Assembly (NCBI RefSeq): GCF_018320785.1
Contig: NC_054886.1
Location: 2,877,177-2,941,176 of the forward strand
Reading direction: 5' to 3'
DNA length: 64,000 bases
Origin: Cheilinus undulatus
Taxonomy: Eukaryota > Chordata > Actinopteri > Labriformes > Labridae
Notes under the pieces: generated by a model
Database searches by the model: none
What the model was told of the DNA's origin: nothing
The model's input: only the letters and a program-made list of their open reading frames with translations
Made by a program: the position numbers and the translations under genes
In this document: positions 26,820-38,109 of the stretch, one piece after another
How positions within the stretch are numbered: the first letter of the stretch is position 1
Layout of the letters: each line of letters begins with the position of its first letter

Positions 26820-28075
26820 ATACTCTAGTCCGGGACTCAGACTCGAGTCTGACTCGAGGCCTTATTTGGAGGACTTGAGCGCTAATGGCTCGGACTTGGA
26901 CTCGGACTCTAGCTTTAACTGCGTTGGGACTTGAGGATGAAGAGGAGGACTTGAACCTTTTCTGCTTAAGACTTTTTTATCCTGTACTTTTTATTGTTTT
27001 TGTGAAAAAAAAAAAATCTGCATAGCTGATCAGTGTTCACGCAGCGCCCGGCTGCATGCGCGTTCACGTGAGTCTAACCTGCTGTCTGTGAAAACAACCA
27101 GAGGAGAGAGAGCAGGGGGAGCAGGGGAGTCTGGGTGACAGAGAGAGGCGCTGATAGGTTGATAAGTAGCCTAAACCTTTGGCTCTTCTCTGTATTCTCG
27201 CAGTAATCTTTACAGAAATTAAACTAAAATGCAACCAGCCAACCTTGGAGTCCCTGAAAATCTCCATCAGCTGCTCAGACTCATATTAGCTGCTGTTGCT
27301 GCTGTACAGTAATTCTCCTCAGTCTTGGACAGAGTGATAAAAACTCTTAGACTTCGTAGTGAGTCCCGTTAGTTAAAAATATCAATCCAGTATTGAAATC
27401 TGCGTTAACAACGACGAGGTAACGCTGATTAGTGAGCTGAACAACGTGGCGTACAGTAAAATTATGATGTGTTTAATGACAACTCAGACTCTAGAGTATC
27501 GAAGGGGGGACAAAGTTAAGACCTTTTTGTGATGTGTTCAAATGTCCCACCGAGAAAATTTGAAGTTTAGATTTTAGTGAGAAATCTGAATAAATCTAGT
27601 CATTTTAAAGGAGGAATATTATAGATGTTAAAAATGGGTTAAGTTAAAAACATGTCTCATTTTTCCACCTTAAATACACAAATAATCCTGTTGATATAAC
27701 TAATAGTATCAATGAAGAGTGTAACAGCTCCTCTGGCCCTTTAGAATAAAAAGTTAAAGAATTTCATACATTAATAAAACACATCAACGTAGCACACCTG
27801 TAAAGCTGGAATGGCTTAAAAAATCTGATAATTTAATTTAGTTTGGCTCTGGGTTTTAGGTACTGGAGACTCGACTAGGACTCGAACACAGGTAGTGGGG
27901 ACTCGACTAGGACTCGAACACAGGTAGTGGGGACTCGACTCGGACTAGAACACTAAGGACTGGGGACTCGACTTGGACTCGAACACAGGTAGTGGGGACT
28001 CGACTCGGACTAGAACACTAAGGACTGGGGACTTGACTTGGACTCGAGGTTTGGTGACTTGACAACAACATATAG
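26820..28075. repeat. GACTCGACTAGGACTCGAAC-rich element
   Basis: Both ends contain CTCGAGTC/GACTCGA words (26830-26920 and 27860-28060). The right part is a tandem array of a GGGGACTCGACTNGGACTNG AACAC-type unit of roughly 30-60 bp. The centre has CpG-rich DNA. The inverted character of the ends suggests a non-autonomous DNA transposon, but no target duplication was found. Confidence 0.45.
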
Positions 28076-28733
28076 TGTGACCCATGCATGCAAGTGAACA
28101 CCATGTTGGAGCTTAAAGAGACTTGGATTACACCAGACGAGCAGTAAATAGGCATTTTGTTTCTTTTTTCCCAGTTGTTTTTTCCGTTTGAAAACTGGAC
28201 ACCATTCACTAACGTTGTTTGGGAGACTGCTACGCTGTTTTCCTGTGAAACTAGCAGTGTTTTGTGGACTAAGGGTGAGTGAATAAAGACTGAATTTTCA
28301 TTTTTGGGGTGAACTATCCCTTTAATATGTTGTGTTTGTCTGTAACTTCAAACGTATGTATACAGTTGAAGGGTTGCACAGTAGACATTTCTATATGTCA
28401 TACCAGAAAATCAAAAGTGTTTTAATGACTGCTCCATTTCACTTAAGGGAGGTTCTTCTACTGTGCATGCTGGTTCACCATCACTGTTACAGGGACACTT
28501 AAAGAAACTGTTAAGTCCACCTGTGTTTTTCCTGGTCCTAACAAGTCAAAATATCTGCTGTGCAACAAGATCACCTTTGACGATTTGAGAACGGTATTGA
28601 GGACTGTTACTACATATTAAGCATATTTGTGTAACAGTTGTTGCATTTACTTTGTTGTTAAGTGTTAATGTATTTCTATAGTTATGCATTTTATACACGT
28701 GTTGGTCTAACATGTTGTGACCAAAGTTAATGT

Positions 28734-28739
28734 AATAAA
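28734..28739 (+). terminator. Possible polyadenylation signal
   Basis: AATAAA in TGTAATAAAGTAAAAAAAAC closes a non-coding stretch that could be the distal 3' end of the SAMD3-like transcription unit. It is a short motif with no independent support. Confidence 0.25.
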
Positions 28740-28764
28740 GTAAAAAAAACAAAAGATTTTAGTA

Positions 28765-29153
28765 TGTCTTTTTTTTCCCCACACAACTTAAATATTTACT
28801 TATTTTGAAAGTATTTAAATTATATTTGACAACCTAAAATTTAACATAAGCGTTACTATAAAAACAACTTTTTCCTAAACCATAATATTAGGTTGTTAAG
28901 GAACAGTATTTTACTTTAAGGTGAAGCAAAAATTTGAGTTGGGAAAACTGATTTTTTTAAATCGACCTACCCTAAAATTTAAGTTGCATTAATGCAAACT
29001 TTTGATTTGAAATAACTAAAATCATTAACTTAATTTGACTTAAACAGTTGTGTTGATTCAACTTGTTAATTTGACTTGAGATAACTTAATTCAGTTGTGT
29101 TACCAATTGAAGTAATTTTTTTAAGTTGGTCCAACAATTTTCTTTTTTCAGTG
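28765..29153. mobile_element. CACTA-like MITE, one end visible
   Basis: The right end reads CAACAATTTTCTTTTTTCAGTG, i.e. inverted CACTGAAAAAAG, as in fish CACTA (EnSpm) non-autonomous elements. The interior is AT-rich with repeated AACTTAATTTGACTT-like words. No matching left end was found, so it may be truncated. It abuts exactly the inner limit of right block A. Confidence 0.4.
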
Positions 29154-29890
29154 TACTCTTATCATAGAAACACATTTTAATTCATTTTTGTAGTAAGTAG
29201 CCCTCTTTAGAGCTCTCATTTTGTTAAAATCAGAATTACGCTAAGTTAAAATGAGCTAAAATTGGTTCGTAATGGCCAAAAATGGGGGGAAAGATGGTGA
29301 AATTAAATTGTAAAAGTAGCAGCAAGGGGTTAGAAAAATTAGCAAAAAAGAAAGACAAAAGATGGTTTAAAGTGGCAAAATGGGCAGATTAAGTAGTAAA
29401 ATGGATTCAAAAGTGGCTGAAATGGCGTTAAAGGGGCAAAAAATAGGTGGAAATTTGGTGAAATGGGATAAAAATTGGCAACAAAGGGTTAGCTGAGGCA
29501 GAAACAGGAAAAAATGGGCAAATATCAAATTGTGAAATGTGGCTTATAAAGTGGTAAAAGGGGTTAATAGTGGCAATAATGTGTCAACAGAGCCAATAAT
29601 ACGCAGAGATTTGAGAGATTTGGTTTAAAGTGGCAAAAACAGGCAGAAAAAAGTGTTGGAAAGGGTTTAAAATGGACAGAAAATGGGTTTCATGTTGAAA
29701 AAATGTGATAAAATTGGCAAAATTAGTGGGAAAAAGTGATGAAAACAGTTTAAAACTGGGTTAAATTGGTGTAGGTGGCAACAGTGTAATTCAAAAACGT
29801 TCTTACTTATTTTTTTAAGGCATCTGGAGACCCCCTCTCAGTGTCTCACGACCCCCAATGGGGTCCCAGCCCCAAGGTTGAGAACCCCTG
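29154..29890. mobile_element. hAT-like element end, right copy
   Basis: Reverse complement of 12600-13342, ending CCAAGGTTGAGAACCCCTG at 29890. It has the same GGCAAAA-rich interior and no transposase. Confidence 0.55.
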
Positions 29891-30578
29891 CTCTACCTGA
29901 ACTTCAGAAGACAAAGGCAGTGATTTATTACTGACTTGTGGGGTTTTTAAAGTTCATTTACTGTTTGACATTCAGTTGAATCTCCCTCTGAAGTCCAAGA
30001 AGCAGCATTTGCATAGCCATTCCTTATGGTAATGGAGATTAAGAGATGAACTTCATCAGGTGATAACTATGACTCAGCTACCACTCAGGAAAGTCTATCA
30101 GGACTAAATATTTACTACAGACATGGACCTTTTCAAAAAGGATTTCAAACCTTTGCCACCTTGAGTGGTACTGATATCTGAAATGTTGGGGTCTGGCCCA
30201 TGGACTATATGACGTCATTTAACTGCACAATATTTACACAGTGGCCATTTTGATTCTTGTAAAATGACAGATTTGGTGGGAGTGAACAGTAACTTATTTA
30301 AGTATGTTTTTTTAATTGTATAATGTTTCCTGCTAATATGCTAATGATAACTGATGGTTCTGGGCTGGAAACACTTGTAAAAAGAATAATTCGGCTCTAA
30401 AATACAGGAAAAGAGCTTCATTTGGTCAGATTCTCTTCCACACATTTTGGTTTTTCCCCTTAAACTTTATAAATCCTCTTTATTTCTCATAACCCAATTA
30501 TTCAGATTTATTTTTGAGATTGTTTTATTTTCTGTGTCGTGCACTCACATGCGCGTGCGTCACTCACACGCGTCACTC

Positions 30579-30592
30579 GTTGCCATGGTAAC
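30579..30592 (+). promoter_or_regulatory. Palindromic RFX X-box, right copy
   Basis: GTTGCCATGGTAAC is a perfect X-box half-site palindrome. It is followed six bases later by GTGACGTTTG, a CRE-like site, and preceded by two GCGTCACTC-like words. The tight X-box plus CRE order resembles the X1-X2 pair of MHC class II promoters as well as ciliary gene promoters. It is 247 bp upstream of the ATG at 30839 and is identical in both arms. Confidence 0.65.
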
Positions 30593-30838
30593 ATCCGTGA
30601 CGTTTGATTCGAAGATGACAGCCAAAGAACTTTTTTGAATTTATCGTTCCATTCAGACTTTACACCCGTTGGCCTGACTGTTGAAACTGTTTGGAGAGCG
30701 AAAACTTTGGAGAAAACTTTCTCTACAGCCGGAAATCAAACACCTGGACAAGTGAAATCTTCAACAAATAATCTTAATAAATAATCCAAATCAAAATCAT
30801 CTAGAAATACCTGGTGAAAATAAAGCTCTACCACCGTG

Positions 30839-33800
30839 ATGGACCGCCTGCTGGCCTGGGTCAGACGATGGCTAACCAGCCTTGCTAGTAAGACATCCTC
30901 ATATTTTCACCAATAAATGTATTTTTAAAACAATCTTTATTTCTGTCTTCATGTCTTTAGATGTGTTTTATTCCAAATATGCTGTAAAATTAGATGAATT
31001 ATCTCATGTAAAGATCGACAGCTAATCTAAATGTAATTCACCTGTTAGCAAAACACAAAATGTTCGATTAAGGCTAGTCAAAGTTTTGCTGATTTACAGT
31101 GATTATTTTATGCTGAGATGTGCTTATTTATCGTTGCTCAACTCTTCAAATATATTTGTTCAAATAAAAGTGTATTAAAATCGTCTTTAAAATCGTGTAT
31201 TTCTGGTTAATAGTCTCAGTAAATATCAGCAGCTCGGCTAACAGAAGTGTCATTGACCTGTTAGCAAACACAGACTGTTGGATATATGCTGTTTTCTAGA
31301 TTTAAAAGGTTAAATAATAATCAATTGTAATTATTTATGACTTCATTATTTAGACTGATGTAAATAAAATTAGTATAATTCTTATACTAGTATTAGAATT
31401 ACTATTTTGAAAACATGATTTAGTATTTATAGGTATATTGTTGCCACAATACAATATATTTTTTGACCCTGTCATTTCTGGGGCTCTGTAGTCATTAGAA
31501 AACAGATGTGTTTTGTTTGAAAAACACTTTTATTTTGGTTTGATGGCATCAGATTCTACTAAATTAGGTGTTGAGATCTGGCCTTAATGATGGATTCAGA
31601 TTTTTTCTCAGATCTTATTCTTTTTGTTTGTTTGCCTGTTCACACTGCAGTTGAACTCCAAAGATCAGATACATATCTGAGTTAGAACCACATATGAAAG
31701 TGGCCTGAATCTGGTTGGAAAAGGTCAGATTCAGTGGGACTTGTGCTGTTCACACTGTCAGAAAAAATCAGATATAAGTCACATATGAGCAAAAAACTTC
31801 ATATTCAGGTGACTTTGAACTTTAGTGTGAACGCAGCCTTTGAGAACAAAAAGCATTTTGGACTTCAGACATATGAAAATAATTTAGGAAGGTTGGTGGC
31901 AAATACAAGGATGTTAATGAGCATGTGTATTTAATAGAGCTTGTTCCACTGAGGAGAAGGTTTATTTTTTTAACATGGTTGTTGAAGTTTAGTCAGATAT
32001 ATTGATCCTTTCTTTCATCGATGTTTTCAGAGATGTGTCAGGAATATTTTGGCCTTGTTCATATATTTTAATAGGGTTTTTATGATTCCCGACTCCTCCA
32101 CGTGTTTGATTTACATGTGATAAATAAATAAAAAATATAAGATCATTTGTGTTTTTAGCTCGTATTTATTGAGCTAGATTTAATAAAGACATTCACGTTT
32201 TGGCATGTAATCACTCAAATATGAATATTTCCTTTATTTATCACAGCTATTTGTTTTATTATTGGGAATATATTCATTATAAAGAAAATATGCTTTTATT
32301 AGTGAAAACAAGATAGAGATAATTTAAAAAGTGCCAGTGAAAGTGATGTTTAATCTCCCAAATTCAGTTATTTATAGTCACTGTATTATTATTAAAAAAA
32401 TAACTGTTGAATCTACTTAAGGAGTAGTTTTCAGGACGTATAGCCATTAAAAACAACTGCTGTATCATAGTAAACCTTCTAATTATGTCAGTTTACTATC
32501 AGCTGGACCAAAATATCTCCCCTGGTTGTAATGGTATTTTATTTATCAGGTTGTGATTGTGGATGTTTCTTCTTACATGGACTCAGTTTCATAGCACACT
32601 TGTTTGTCCATTAGCAGAGCTGGGTGCCTGTCTGTTAATTGTTACATATCATCATAAAGGTTTTATTTACATTTTATCATAGATTTGAAACTGAAATATG
32701 ATTAATGAAACCACTGACTTTTGTGAAATTCAGTTTCTGTTAACTTCATTTTCTAACAAATGCGTCCTGGGTTTGCCCCCATTATGTTTGAAATAGAAGA
32801 AGGATCCAAACCCTGATCTGACATACAGAGCTGCTGATATGCAAACTGAGTAAAGAGCATTAATGCACCATAAAATCAGTGATGTATATGAACATAGAGT
32901 GCAGTTATTGTAGATAATATAATGTTTAAGTTTTATCATCAAAAAAGGTTAATTATGTCTGACAGCCTCTTGTTTCAGTCTATTTTATGGACGTACAAAT
33001 CTTAACTTTTTAGATATTGTGTCTCCTCTAGATGGTGCTGTTCATCATGGTGATCCTGCTGCTCCTCCTGTAGCCCACCCTGGACCTGCTGCTCCTCCTG
33101 TAGCCCACCCTGGACCTGCTGCTCCTCCTGCAGCCCACCCTGGACCTGCTGCTCCTCCTGTAGCCCACCCTGGACCTGCTGCTCCTCCTGCAGCCCACCC
33201 TGGACCTGCTGCTCCTCCTGTAGCCCACCCTGGACCTGCTGCTCCTCCCTCTGCTTCATTTGCTCCTGTAGATCCTCCTGCAGCTCCTGCCTATCCTGCA
33301 TTTCTTCCTGACGCTCCTTTTGCTGCTAATCTTCATGATCCTGCTGCTCCTTCTCCTGCTGAGCCTGCTGCTTTTCCTGTCCATCCTGTTGCTGTTCATC
33401 CTTTCCCTGGAGCTCATCCTCATGCTGCTCCTGCTTATCCTTTTGTGTATCCGTACTCTTATTCTCCTGCTTATCCTTTGGCATATCCTCCTGCTTATGT
33501 TCCTTCTCTGTATGCTTATCCCTATGCTTATCCTCCTGCCTATCCTTATTCTTATTCTTACCCTAATGCTTATCCTTATGCTTTCCCTCATGCTGATCTT
33601 CCTTTCCCCTATGTCGGTCCTGAGGTTCATCTTCCTTTTGTTGACCCTTTACCTCCTTTCCAACATGAGGACCCTGAACCTGAGGCTGACCCTATTGCTG
33701 CTGCAGTTGATCAGTTTCTTGCTGACCAACGGCAGCAAGTGGACTTCATGCAGCAAGAAGATGGTCATCTAGAGGATGATTATGAAGAGCATGATCATCC

Positions 33801-34236
33801 AGAGGATGATTATGAAGAGCATGATCATCCAGTGGAGTATGATCCAGAGCGTGATGTTTTATGGGAAGCGTCAGAGTCAGAGTCAGAGTCTGGCAGCGAG
33901 CATCCTGAGGCAGACCAGGATGGGGATATGATCTATCTCCCATCCATTGCTGTCGAGAACATCGGACCAGGTGATTCTGACAGCTCTATGACAGAGGATG
34001 AGGACAGCTACAATAACAACCCTGTTCCATCGACTTCTGGACTCAGCTCTTCGCTGAGGATGCGTCAACCATGGGAGGACAGCGAGTCTGAGGAGGAGGA
34101 GGAAGAGGAAGCTGTTCCATCAACATCTGGACTCAGCTCCTCAGGGAGACGACGAGCGAGGGAGGACAGCGATGATGATGAGGAGGGTCCTGCTGCCAAG
34201 AGGCTGAGAGGGGCTGATGACAGCGACTCAGACTGA
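30839..34236 (+). CDS. Uncharacterised two-exon gene, right copy (423 aa)
   Basis: Coding exon 1 is 30839-30887 and coding exon 2 is 33014-34236, joined from a GTAAGA donor to a TTTTTAG acceptor in matching phase. Without this join exon 2 has no ATG for its first two-thirds. The N-terminus MDRLLAWVRRWLTSLAN is followed by six PAAPPVAHPG-type decapeptides, a Pro/Ala/His stretch, a Tyr/Pro/Ala stretch (PSLYAYPYAYPPAYPYSY), PFPYVGPEVHLPFVDPLPPF, two EDDYEEHDH repeats, then Ser/Glu-rich DNA with VPSTSGLSSS present twice and basic clusters GRRRARED and AAKRLRG. The C-terminus is DDSDSD. It is not a recognised domain architecture. Differences from the left copy (40, 30, 10, 3 and 2 residues) all keep frame. 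A nuclear regulator or condensate-forming protein is a guess. Confidence 0.65.
31607..31842. mobile_element. MITE-like repeat, right copy in intron
   Basis: Reverse complement of 10606-10812, again with GTTCACAC-type inverted ends. It is intronic in the right gene copy and shared by both arms, so it is older than the duplication. Confidence 0.4.
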
Positions 34237-34399
34237 TTCTGTAGTCGTCTATCAGAACTCTTTGGCTGGATTGGTGCAGCACCATTCCTCACATCACAGG
34301 ACCATAGATTCTGGAGGACTCCTTCACCCTGGTTGGATTTTTGACACCCTGAGTGGAATCTTACACCAGGATTTATAATTACCAGGACAGGCAAAACGC

Positions 34400-34970
34400 C
34401 TGAGAACAAGCCTTTGCATCTGGCTGGGCTCAAGACAACGGACCCATTCTCGGGCCATTTATTTCTTTAATTGTAGGGACAATGGACCCTTTCAAATCTT
34501 GCCTTTGCGTCTGGCAGGGCTTCTTGTTTTGTTTGTCATGCAGAGATAATGGACCCTTTAAACTCTTAACAAGCCTTTGCGACTGGCAGGGCTTCTCATT
34601 CACAGGGTAGGGATAACGGACCCTTTAGACCCATAGAACAAGCCTTTGCGACTGGCGGGGCTTGACAACCCGAGTAGCGTCTTGCACCGGGACATTTCCT
34701 TTTTTACTTGCACTAGGGAAAACGGACCCTTTTTGACATCTTGCCTTTGCGTCTGGCTGGGCAAGATAGTCCTCAAGGAGCCTCTGCATCCTGCAGGGCT
34801 TCAAAGATCCCAGGTAGCGTCTTGCACCAGGATTTTAACAGCCTACTTCTTTTTCTTGAAGCACGAGGAAGTATCGACTTGTCTTGCAACTCGAGGGATC
34901 CTGAGGCATCGCTGTCCTTTGCAGGAACAGCGATGCCTCAGGTCACTCTTGCATCTGGCAGGGCTGTCGA
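34400..34970 (+). repeat. Repeated GCCTTTGCGACTGGC modules, 3' of gene (right copy)
   Basis: Seven modules start near 34410, 34501, 34573, 34642, 34743, 34780 and 34949. The strongest read GCCTTTGCGACTGGCGGGGC, and spacers repeat AACGGACCCTTT or ATGGACCCTTTA. They begin about 175 nt after the stop codon on the coding strand. No AATAAA is seen between the stop and a GTAAGT donor at 35255, so the modules probably lie in transcribed 3' sequence. A second repeated word, GCGTCTTGCACC, occurs at about 34677 and 34817. The function is unknown. Confidence 0.65.
34900..34942 (+). other. Perfect 16-bp hairpin
   Basis: CCTGAGGCATCGCTGT at 34900-34915 is exactly complementary, inverted, to ACAGCGATGCCTCAGG at 34927-34942, with an 11-base spacer. 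The spacer itself allows two more GC pairs. The left copy has one change (7576-7620), a C-to-T in one arm. It lies within the 3' repeat region and would form a strong RNA stem if transcribed. Confidence 0.7.
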
Positions 34971-35814
34971 CACCTCGTGTATTTAACAGGACAGGAACAT
35001 AGGAAAGAAGACGGACCAGAAAGCTGCACCATGGGAAACTCCCTAAAGGCTGTTGGACCACAGCTCACACCAGGATCTGGAAGGTACCAGATGTTCTAAA
35101 GCTTGGTGATGCCTGGACCACATGGACCTGGATCAGTCTGGAGTTTAGTGGAGTTCATGCAGCGAGAAGAACTCGAGGAACAACCCACCAACCTGGATTT
35201 AACGGAGGACGTCTCAGGCAAGCTCCTCCCATTCAGGTAACACAAACAACAAAGGTAAGTATGGAGCTCTGGATCAGCTCAGACGGTGGAGCAGGAGCCT
35301 CGTAGCCCTATCCATCAATTTCTCAAGACATGGTGCAAATTTCAGGGTAGCTGAAACTCTAGGGCGTAGTAACACAAGACTAAAAAGCAAGAAGAAAAAA
35401 AAATACCAACAAGAAAGAATATCAGAGAAAATGTGTCCTCAAAATCCAATTTTATAGATATGCTAGCAGTAGTTTTCAAAATATATGTTAAAGTAGAGAA
35501 TAAGTTAAAGTTGTCTGAAATTAAAGACATACAACTCCTAAAGTATTAGATGTAGAATAAGAATTAGAAATAATAATAAAAATAATAATAAGAAATGAAT
35601 TAAAGACAAAAGAGGGAAAATAAGCAGATTTACCATGATACAAACATTGAGCAGAGATCAGTTTATATTTTGGAGTTTAAAACTAGATAAAATTTTAAAA
35701 AATAAAAAGTTTTGGCATCTAATTAAGTGATTATTTTTCGGTAAAGTTGATTTTTATGTCATTGAATGGGGATAGTGGGTTTAAATTCTTACAATAAAAG
35801 TCACAAAGAAAAAA

Positions 35815-37597
35815 CAGTTATTAAAAGTAAAGTTATTTGTCCTCCGTTGAGGGCTGGTGGTGGCGGGTTTAGAATATTATGAATATTAATTGTCTATTTA
35901 ATTAATTTTCAAATATAATAAAAATATTTTTAAAATTTAAGAAAAGTAAAATATTGTATTTATTTTGAATAGAATAAAGTTATTTGTCCTCCGCTGAGGG
36001 GTGGTGGTGGTGGTGGATTTAGCATTTTTAAGACATAAATAGTCAAATTAATTATTTGAAAATAGAATAAAAGTAGGTCTAGTATTTAACAAAGTCAATC
36101 TGCTCTTTTATTTTCCTGGGAATAAAGTTATTTGTTCTCCACTGAGGGGGTGGTGGTGGTTGGTTTAGCATATAAAAGACATGAATTGTCAGATATAATC
36201 ATTTTAAAATAAAATTAAAATAGTTCTAGATTTAACAAAGTAAAACTGCTTATTTATTTGAATAGAATAAAGTTATTTGTCCTCCACTGAGGGGTGGTGG
36301 TGGTGCGTTTAGCATTTTTAAGATAAAAATAGTTAAATAAATTATTTGAAAATAAAATTAAAATAGAACTAGATTTAAAAAGTAAAATTGCTAATTTCTT
36401 TGAATAGAATAAAGTTATCTGTCCTCCACTGAGGGGGGGTGGTGGTGGGTTTAGCATTTTAAAGATATAAATAGTCAAATTAATTATTTGAAAATAGAAT
36501 AAAAGTAGTTCTAGTATTTAACAAAGTCAATCTGCTCTTTTATTTTCCTGGGAATAAAGTTATTTGTTCTCCACTGAGGGGTGGTGGTGGTGGGTTTAGC
36601 ATTTTTAAGACATAAATAGTTAAATGAATTATTTGAAAATAGAATAAAAGTAGTTCTAGGATTTAACAAAGTCAATCTGCTCTTTTATTTTCCTGGGAAT
36701 AAAGTTATTTGTCCTCCACTGAGGGGGGGTGGTGGTGGGTTAAGCATATAAAAGACATGAATTGTCAGATATAATCATTTTAAAATAAAATTAAAATAGT
36801 TCTAGATTTAACAAAGTAAAACTGCTTATTTATTTGAATAGAATAAAGTTATTTGTCCTCCACTGAGGGGTGGTGGTGGTGGGTTTAGCATTTTTAAGAT
36901 AAAAATAGTTAAATAAATTATTTGAAAATAAAATTAAAATAGAACTAGATTTAAAAAGTAAAATTGCTCATTTATTTGAATAAAATAAAGTTATCTGTCC
37001 TCTGCTGAGGGGTGGTGGTGGTGGGTTTAGCATTTTTAAGACATAAATAGTCAAATTAATTATTTGAAAATAGAATAAAAGTAGTTCTAGTATTTAACAA
37101 AGTCAATCTGCTCTTTTATTTTCCAGGTAATAAAGTTATTTGTCCTCCACTGAGGTGGGGTGGTGGTGGGTTAAGCATATAAAAGACATGAATTGTCAGA
37201 TATAATCATTTTAAAATAAAATTAAAATAGTTCTAGATTTAACAAAGTAAAACTGCTTATTTATTTGAATAGAATAAAGTTATTTGTCCTCCACTGAGGG
37301 GGGGTGGTGGTGGGTTTAGCATTTTTAAGATATAAATAGTCAAATTAATTGTTTGAAAATAGAATAAAAGTCGTTCTAGGATTTAACAAAGTAAAACTGC
37401 TCATTTATTTGAATAGAACAAAGTTATTTGTCCTGCGCTGAAGGGGGGTAACTCCGTTACTGTTGAGTGGTCATCAGAGTAACTGTAAGTAGGTGTAAGT
37501 AAATGTAAGTGTTCAACCATCTTCAGGTACAGTCGGGGTCCCTGGCCCCTGCACCTTTATTTTGGTGGTCGTGGGCTGAAAAGGTTGAGAACCACTG
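35815..37597. repeat. 145-bp tandem array (12 units) with hAT-like terminus
   Basis: Unit starts (AAAGTTATTTGTCCT) are seen near 35831, 35976, 36124, 36269, 36411, 36556, 36703, 36845, 36987, 37132, 37277 and 37421. Each unit has GAGGGGTGGTGGTGGTGGG, a potential G-quadruplex, and an AATAAA on the plus strand. The array ends in hAT-type sequence TTGAGAACCACTG at 37597. The left arm has six units. Confidence 0.85.
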
Positions 37598-38109
37598 TGG
37601 TAGAGGTAGAAGTCCACTAGGTGGCGGTGTTGTGTTAAAAAACTAAACCAGCACCTTGTGTCTGCTCTGTTTGCCAGAGTTACACTGCAGGTAAATGAAG
37701 AAAAGAAATGTCATGTCTGTGTTGCGTTCTTTATTTCAGTGCTCCAAGCAATACCAATTTCTACAAGGCATATGAAGAATAAGGTGATAGTGTTCTTTTT
37801 GAGCAGGTTTTTATTGTGGAAGGAAACCCTGCCACAAAGTGGGGGGATATTAAACTGTTTGTAAGCATAATCAACCAAGCACGGTCAAGAACTGTACAAC
37901 GCTGTGTAATAAAACATTTTTGTATCAGCAGTGAGCATCACTCAAGCAGGGGTTTCCAAACTTTCCATGTAAAGATCACGGCAAAACTGGACAGAGTGCT
38001 GGCACTATGGCACTGAGAGAAAGAGAGCACTGACCAGCAGAGGAAGCATCATTTCTGTCCAATGTTGCTCCACTTAACCCTCGTACATACCTTAAAATTG
38101 ACATACACT

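Noticed and set aside
27064-27267. CpG-rich centre of the GACTCGA element as a promoter
   Set aside because: The CpGs are part of a repeat-like element, there is no exon or donor nearby and no CCAAT, GC or X-box cluster.
33320-33772. Leucine-rich 150-residue frame and arginine-rich antisense frame 33256-33630
   Set aside because: Both are shadows of the Tyr/Pro/Ala-coding exon, forced by its CCT/TAT/GCT codons. They lack splice phase and start support.
34646-35002. 118-residue ORF conserved in length in both arms (also 7515-7871)
   Set aside because: It starts at TTG, not ATG, and overlaps the repeated 3' modules. Equal length is expected from recent duplication.
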